Shown here: piece by piece, positions 6,245 through 8,471 of the stretch
How the letters are laid out: each line of letters opens with the position of its first letter
Numbering within the stretch: the first letter of the stretch is position 1
DNA from: Acidobacteriota bacterium
GTDB taxonomy: Bacteria; Acidobacteriota; Polarisedimenticolia; J045
DNA: 8,471 nt
Direction: 5' to 3'
Assembly (NCBI GenBank): GCA_024276295.1
Contig: JAJRXN010000054.1
Coordinates: 1-8,471 of the forward strand
Notes under the pieces: model-generated
What the model was told of the DNA's origin: nothing
Databases searched by the model: none
Seen by the model: the letters and a program-made list of their open reading frames with translations, nothing else
Position numbers and translations under genes: made by a program

Positions 6245-6787
6245 ATGCATCTGCGTCACCGCGTCACGGCCCTGGCCGTGGTCCTGCTGTCTCTCGCCGC
6301 TCCGATCCTCGCCCAGCAGCCGGCCGCGCGCGAGCCCGGTGCCCTCCGGGGAGTGCTCCTCGATGCCGAGGGCCTGCCGGCCGAGGGATACCAGATCGGG
6401 GCGCGGAGCGCCGCCGGGGACCTCTTTCTCTCGCCGCGGACCGGAGCCGACGGCGCGTTCGCGCTGACCGGCCTTCCCTCCGGGACCTACCAGATCGTCG
6501 CCTTCGCGCCGGACGGGAGCGAGTTTCCGCTCTCGTCGGGAACGATCGCCATCGCTCCGGGCACGGTGGAGCGCCTCGAACTCCGGATCACCGGCAAGGG
6601 CGGTCCTCCCGGACGCGCGGCGGCCGACGTGCAGAAGGTCCGCGAGGCCTCGCGTGCCGGAGGCGGGTTCTGGAAGACCCGCGCCGGCCGTCTCGTGATG
6701 ATCGGCGGAGGCGTTCTGGCCGCCGCCCTGCTCTACGACGCGATCGACGACGACGAGACCGCAGCCGTCTCTCCCGCCGCTCCCTGA
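6245..6787 (+). CDS. Secreted, membrane-anchored protein with carboxypeptidase-regulatory-like domain
   Basis: The specific function is not recognised. The 180-aa product starts with a clear signal peptide: basic MHLRHR, a hydrophobic core, and a probable cleavage after ILA at residue 23. There is no lipobox cysteine. Residues 33-116 look like a beta-sandwich of the carboxypeptidase-regulatory-like/Ig-like type (GVLLDAEGLPAEGYQI, then TGADGAFALTGLPSGTYQIVAF), a fold usually used for binding or as a structural module. A Gly/Pro/Ala linker leads to a predicted membrane helix at about 149-165 (RLVMIGGGVLAAALLY), then a short acidic tail DAIDDDETAAVSPAAP. The topology suggests an envelope protein held in the membrane by its C-terminus. 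The ATG at 6245 has GGAG seven bases upstream. It precedes pepQ by 49 bp on the same strand and is probably cotranscribed. No link to the flanking tRNA-modification or segregation genes is evident. Confidence 0.78.
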   Translation: MHLRHRVTALAVVLLSLAAPILAQQPAAREPGALRGVLLDAEGLPAEGYQIGARSAAGDLFLSPRTGADGAFALTGLPSGTYQIVAFAPDGSEFPLSSGTIAIAPGTVERLELRITGKGGPPGRAAADVQKVREASRAGGGFWKTRAGRLVMIGGGVLAAALLYDAIDDDETAAVSPAAP

Positions 6788-6836
6788 CCGCAGCGCGGGT
6801 CGCACCGGCCGCACCGGAGCGCGACCGGAGATCCCG

Positions 6837-8186
6837 ATGTCCGACGAACAGCTCTACGCCGACCATCTGCTGACCCTCGACCGGATGCTCGCCGACGCGC
6901 TCGAGCGCGCGCAACGTGCCGGCTTCGCCCTCGAAGGCGTCCTGTTCCACGCCGGACGCGAGACGTTCTATCACCGAGACGACCAGCCGGTCCCGTTCCG
7001 CGCGACGCCGCACTTCCGCCGCTGGGTTCCTCTCGAGGGCGCCGAACATTGCGTCGTCGCCCGACCGGGCCAGCGACCGCTCGTCGTGCGGGTCGCCCCG
7101 AAGGACTTCTGGGTCGAGACCTCGCCGCTCGACCCCTCGTGGTGGCTCGACCGTGTCGAACTGGTCGAGGTCGACCGGTTCGTGGACGTGCGGACCGTGG
7201 CCGGCGACACGGCGAAGCTGGCCTATGTCGGCAATTCGCCCGCGGCGGCCGAGGAACTCGGGATCCCCCGCGAGGCCGTCGAACCCGAGGCACTGATGGC
7301 GCCCCTCGACTGGCACCGTGCGACCAAGACCCCGCACGAGGTGCGCCTGCTGCGCCTCGCCGCCGAGCGCGGCGCGACCGGACACCGCGTCGCCCGCAAG
7401 GCGTTCGAGGCAGGTGCCGACGAGCGCGCGATCCACTGGGCGTACCTGCAGGCGACCGGGCATCTCGAAAGCGAGCTGCCGTTCGAGGACATCGTCGCGC
7501 TCGGCGAGAAGATCGCGATCCTCCACTACCAGAACAAGCGCGGCCCCGAGGCGGGAGCGCGCGCGAGCTTCATGCTCGATGCCGGTGCGGCCGCGGCCGG
7601 CTACGCCTCGGACATCACGCGCACCTGGTTCCGCGAGGAGGCCGACGCGACGTACCGCCAGCTCGTCGAGGCGGTCGATGCCCTCGAGCGTGACCTCGTC
7701 GCCATGGTGACCCCCGGCCGGCCGTACCCCGAGATCCACCTCGAGGCGCACCGCCGTGTCGCCGCGGTGCTGGTCGAGACCGGCATCGGACGCGCGACCC
7801 CCGAGGAGCTGCTCGAGCGCGGCGTCACGCGGACGTTCCTGCCCCACGGCATCGGCCACCACCTCGGACTCCAGGTCCACGACGTCGGTGGACACCAGCG
7901 CGATCCGGACGGCGGCGTGCTCCCGCCACCGCCCGAGCATCCCTGGCTGCGCAACACCCGCACCCTCGAGCCGGGCCACGTCGTGACGATCGAGCCGGGA
8001 ATCTACTTCGCCCCGCTCCTGCTCGACGGGCTGCGCGAACGGCCCGAAGGATCGCTGGTCGACTGGACGCTCGTCGAGCGCCTCGCACCGTACGGCGGCG
8101 TGCGGATCGAGGACGACGTGCTGTGCACCGAAGGGGCGCCGGAAGACCTCACGCGCCCGCTGATCCAGGGACCGCGGGGCGTCTGA
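6837..8186 (+). CDS. pepQ: Xaa-Pro dipeptidase PepQ (M24B metallopeptidase)
   Basis: PepQ hydrolyses dipeptides with a C-terminal proline, releasing the N-terminal residue and proline; it is a cytoplasmic two-metal (usually manganese) enzyme of the pita-bread fold. The 449-aa product matches E. coli PepQ (443 aa) along its whole length, including the PFRATPHFRRWVPLEG region near the N-terminus. All five metal ligands are present: Asp248 and Asp259 (LDAGAAAAGYASDITRTW), His341 (HGIGHHLGLQVHD), Glu386 (TIEPGIYF) and Glu425 (GGVRIEDDV), each two positions beyond the E. coli ligands. There is no signal peptide. The ATG at 6837 has GGAG six bases upstream. It follows the 6245-6787 gene after 49 bp and ends 24 bp from the convergent jag stop. 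Some enzymes of this type also hydrolyse organophosphates; nothing here specifically indicates that. Confidence 0.96.
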   Translation: MSDEQLYADHLLTLDRMLADALERAQRAGFALEGVLFHAGRETFYHRDDQPVPFRATPHFRRWVPLEGAEHCVVARPGQRPLVVRVAPKDFWVETSPLDPSWWLDRVELVEVDRFVDVRTVAGDTAKLAYVGNSPAAAEELGIPREAVEPEALMAPLDWHRATKTPHEVRLLRLAAERGATGHRVARKAFEAGADERAIHWAYLQATGHLESELPFEDIVALGEKIAILHYQNKRGPEAGARASFMLDAGAAAAGYASDITRTWFREEADATYRQLVEAVDALERDLVAMVTPGRPYPEIHLEAHRRVAAVLVETGIGRATPEELLERGVTRTFLPHGIGHHLGLQVHDVGGHQRDPDGGVLPPPPEHPWLRNTRTLEPGHVVTIEPGIYFAPLLLDGLRERPEGSLVDWTLVERLAPYGGVRIEDDVLCTEGAPEDLTRPLIQGPRGV

Positions 8187-8210
8187 CGCGCGACGGGATC
8201 CTCCCGAGCG

Positions 8211-8471
8211 CTACGATTCGGCCTCGTCGGAGCCCGCCGCCGCCCCGGCCGGGGCGATGTTGACGCGGCGCCGGTAGCCGCTGCCGGTCGAGAATGTCCT
8301 GATCCCGTCGACCTCGGCCAGCGCGACGTGCACCAGCCGCCGCTCGTACGGTCCGAGGGGCGGCAGCTTGCGCACCTCGCCGCTTTCGAGGGCCTCGGCG
8401 GCCAGCTTCCGCGCCTTGTCCACGAGCTTCGCCTCGAGCTTCTCGCGGTAGCCGCCCGCGTCGAACGAGAC
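8211..8471 (-). CDS. jag: RNA-binding protein Jag/KhpB/EloR, R3H domain (partial, N-terminus beyond right edge)
   Basis: Jag (KhpB, EloR) is a KH-R3H RNA-binding protein linked to cell elongation and small-RNA regulation in Gram-positives and is widespread elsewhere. Only the last 86 codons are present, read from the right edge to the TAG at 8213-8211. The visible part starts VSFDAGGYREKLEAKL, the junction after the KH domain, and continues into a typical R3H domain: LPPLGPYERRLVHVALAEV with the Arg-x3-His motif, then IRTFSTGSGYRRRVNIAP, and a short Ala/Gly/acidic tail. The upstream Jag-N and KH domains should lie beyond the window. In many genomes jag follows rpmH-rnpA-yidC and precedes mnmE on the same strand. 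Here it points toward mnmE but is separated from it by two plus-strand genes. Confidence 0.9.
   Translation of the reverse strand, partial: VSFDAGGYREKLEAKLVDKARKLAAEALESGEVRKLPPLGPYERRLVHVALAEVDGIRTFSTGSGYRRRVNIAPAGAAAGSDEAES

Noticed and set aside
6943..6958. Possible third parS-like sequence inside pepQ beginning TGTTCCACG
   Set aside because: Only about 12 of 16 positions match and the right half-site is broken; it fits ordinary pepQ codons.
7157..7182. Near-perfect 26-bp inverted repeat within pepQ
   Set aside because: It arises from repeated GTCGAG/GTCGAC codons for a conserved-looking VELVEVDRF stretch, has only a 2-base centre and lies inside a gene; probably chance.
6588..7979. Long minus-strand open frame (463 codons) opposite pepQ
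   Set aside because: It is antisense to a PepQ with all metal ligands intact; it is a high-GC shadow frame.
8194..8206. Small hairpin (5-bp stem, 3-base loop) between convergent pepQ and jag
   Set aside because: The stem is short and no T-tract follows on either strand, so it cannot be supported as a terminator.
1..8471. Mobile elements, CRISPR arrays, tRNA or rRNA genes
   Set aside because: No transposase, integrase, spaced direct repeats or recognisable structural RNA sequence was seen on either strand.

Overview
This is a GC-rich bacterial chromosomal segment, tightly packed with genes and without any gene-free stretch longer than about 205 bases. It carries the conserved gene set often found near the chromosomal replication origin: parA and parB (chromosome segregation), mnmG, rsmG and mnmE (tRNA/rRNA modification), and the 3' end of jag/khpB. 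The origin itself, dnaA, rnpA and yidC are not in the window. The source looks like a high-GC Gram-negative. A signal-peptide protein with a carboxypeptidase-regulatory-like domain, C-terminal membrane helix and acidic tail, next to an E. coli-type PepQ, resembles gene content I associate with Acidobacteriota and related phyla. This placement is a low-confidence inference.

Layout. Bases 1-2012 (minus strand) hold a parA-parB-bactofilin operon whose genes overlap (35 nt, then a 4-nt ATGA overlap); the bactofilin runs off the left edge. Bases 2013-2217 are a divergent intergenic region with an AT-rich island and a perfect 17-bp palindrome. Bases 2218-4697 (plus strand) hold mnmG and rsmG, with a G-quadruplex-type motif at their junction. 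Bases 4698-4790 separate the convergent rsmG and mnmE and contain two perfect copies of the ParB-binding site parS. Bases 4791-6152 (minus strand) hold mnmE, whose GTPase domain is degenerate: no NKxD motif, altered DTAG motif, and a C-terminal Gln instead of Lys. Bases 6153-6244 are a divergent promoter region. Bases 6245-8186 (plus strand) hold a secreted/membrane-anchored protein of unknown function and pepQ (Xaa-Pro dipeptidase). Bases 8211-8471 (minus strand) hold the 3' part of jag/khpB.

How it fits together. ParB made from the left operon should load on the twin parS sites about 2.7 kb from parA, and ParA would move the resulting complex. The bactofilin, translationally coupled to parB, could be a cytoskeletal partner of the segregation system. 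MnmG and MnmE form the complex that modifies the wobble uridine of several tRNAs; RsmG methylates 16S rRNA. Compared with the common one-directional order jag-mnmE-mnmG-rsmG-parA-parB, the mnmG-rsmG block is inverted and a two-gene block sits between jag and mnmE on the opposite strand. No new defence, mobile or biosynthetic system is visible. The most unusual points are the degenerate MnmE G domain, the parS pair at the rearrangement junction, and the palindrome at the other junction.
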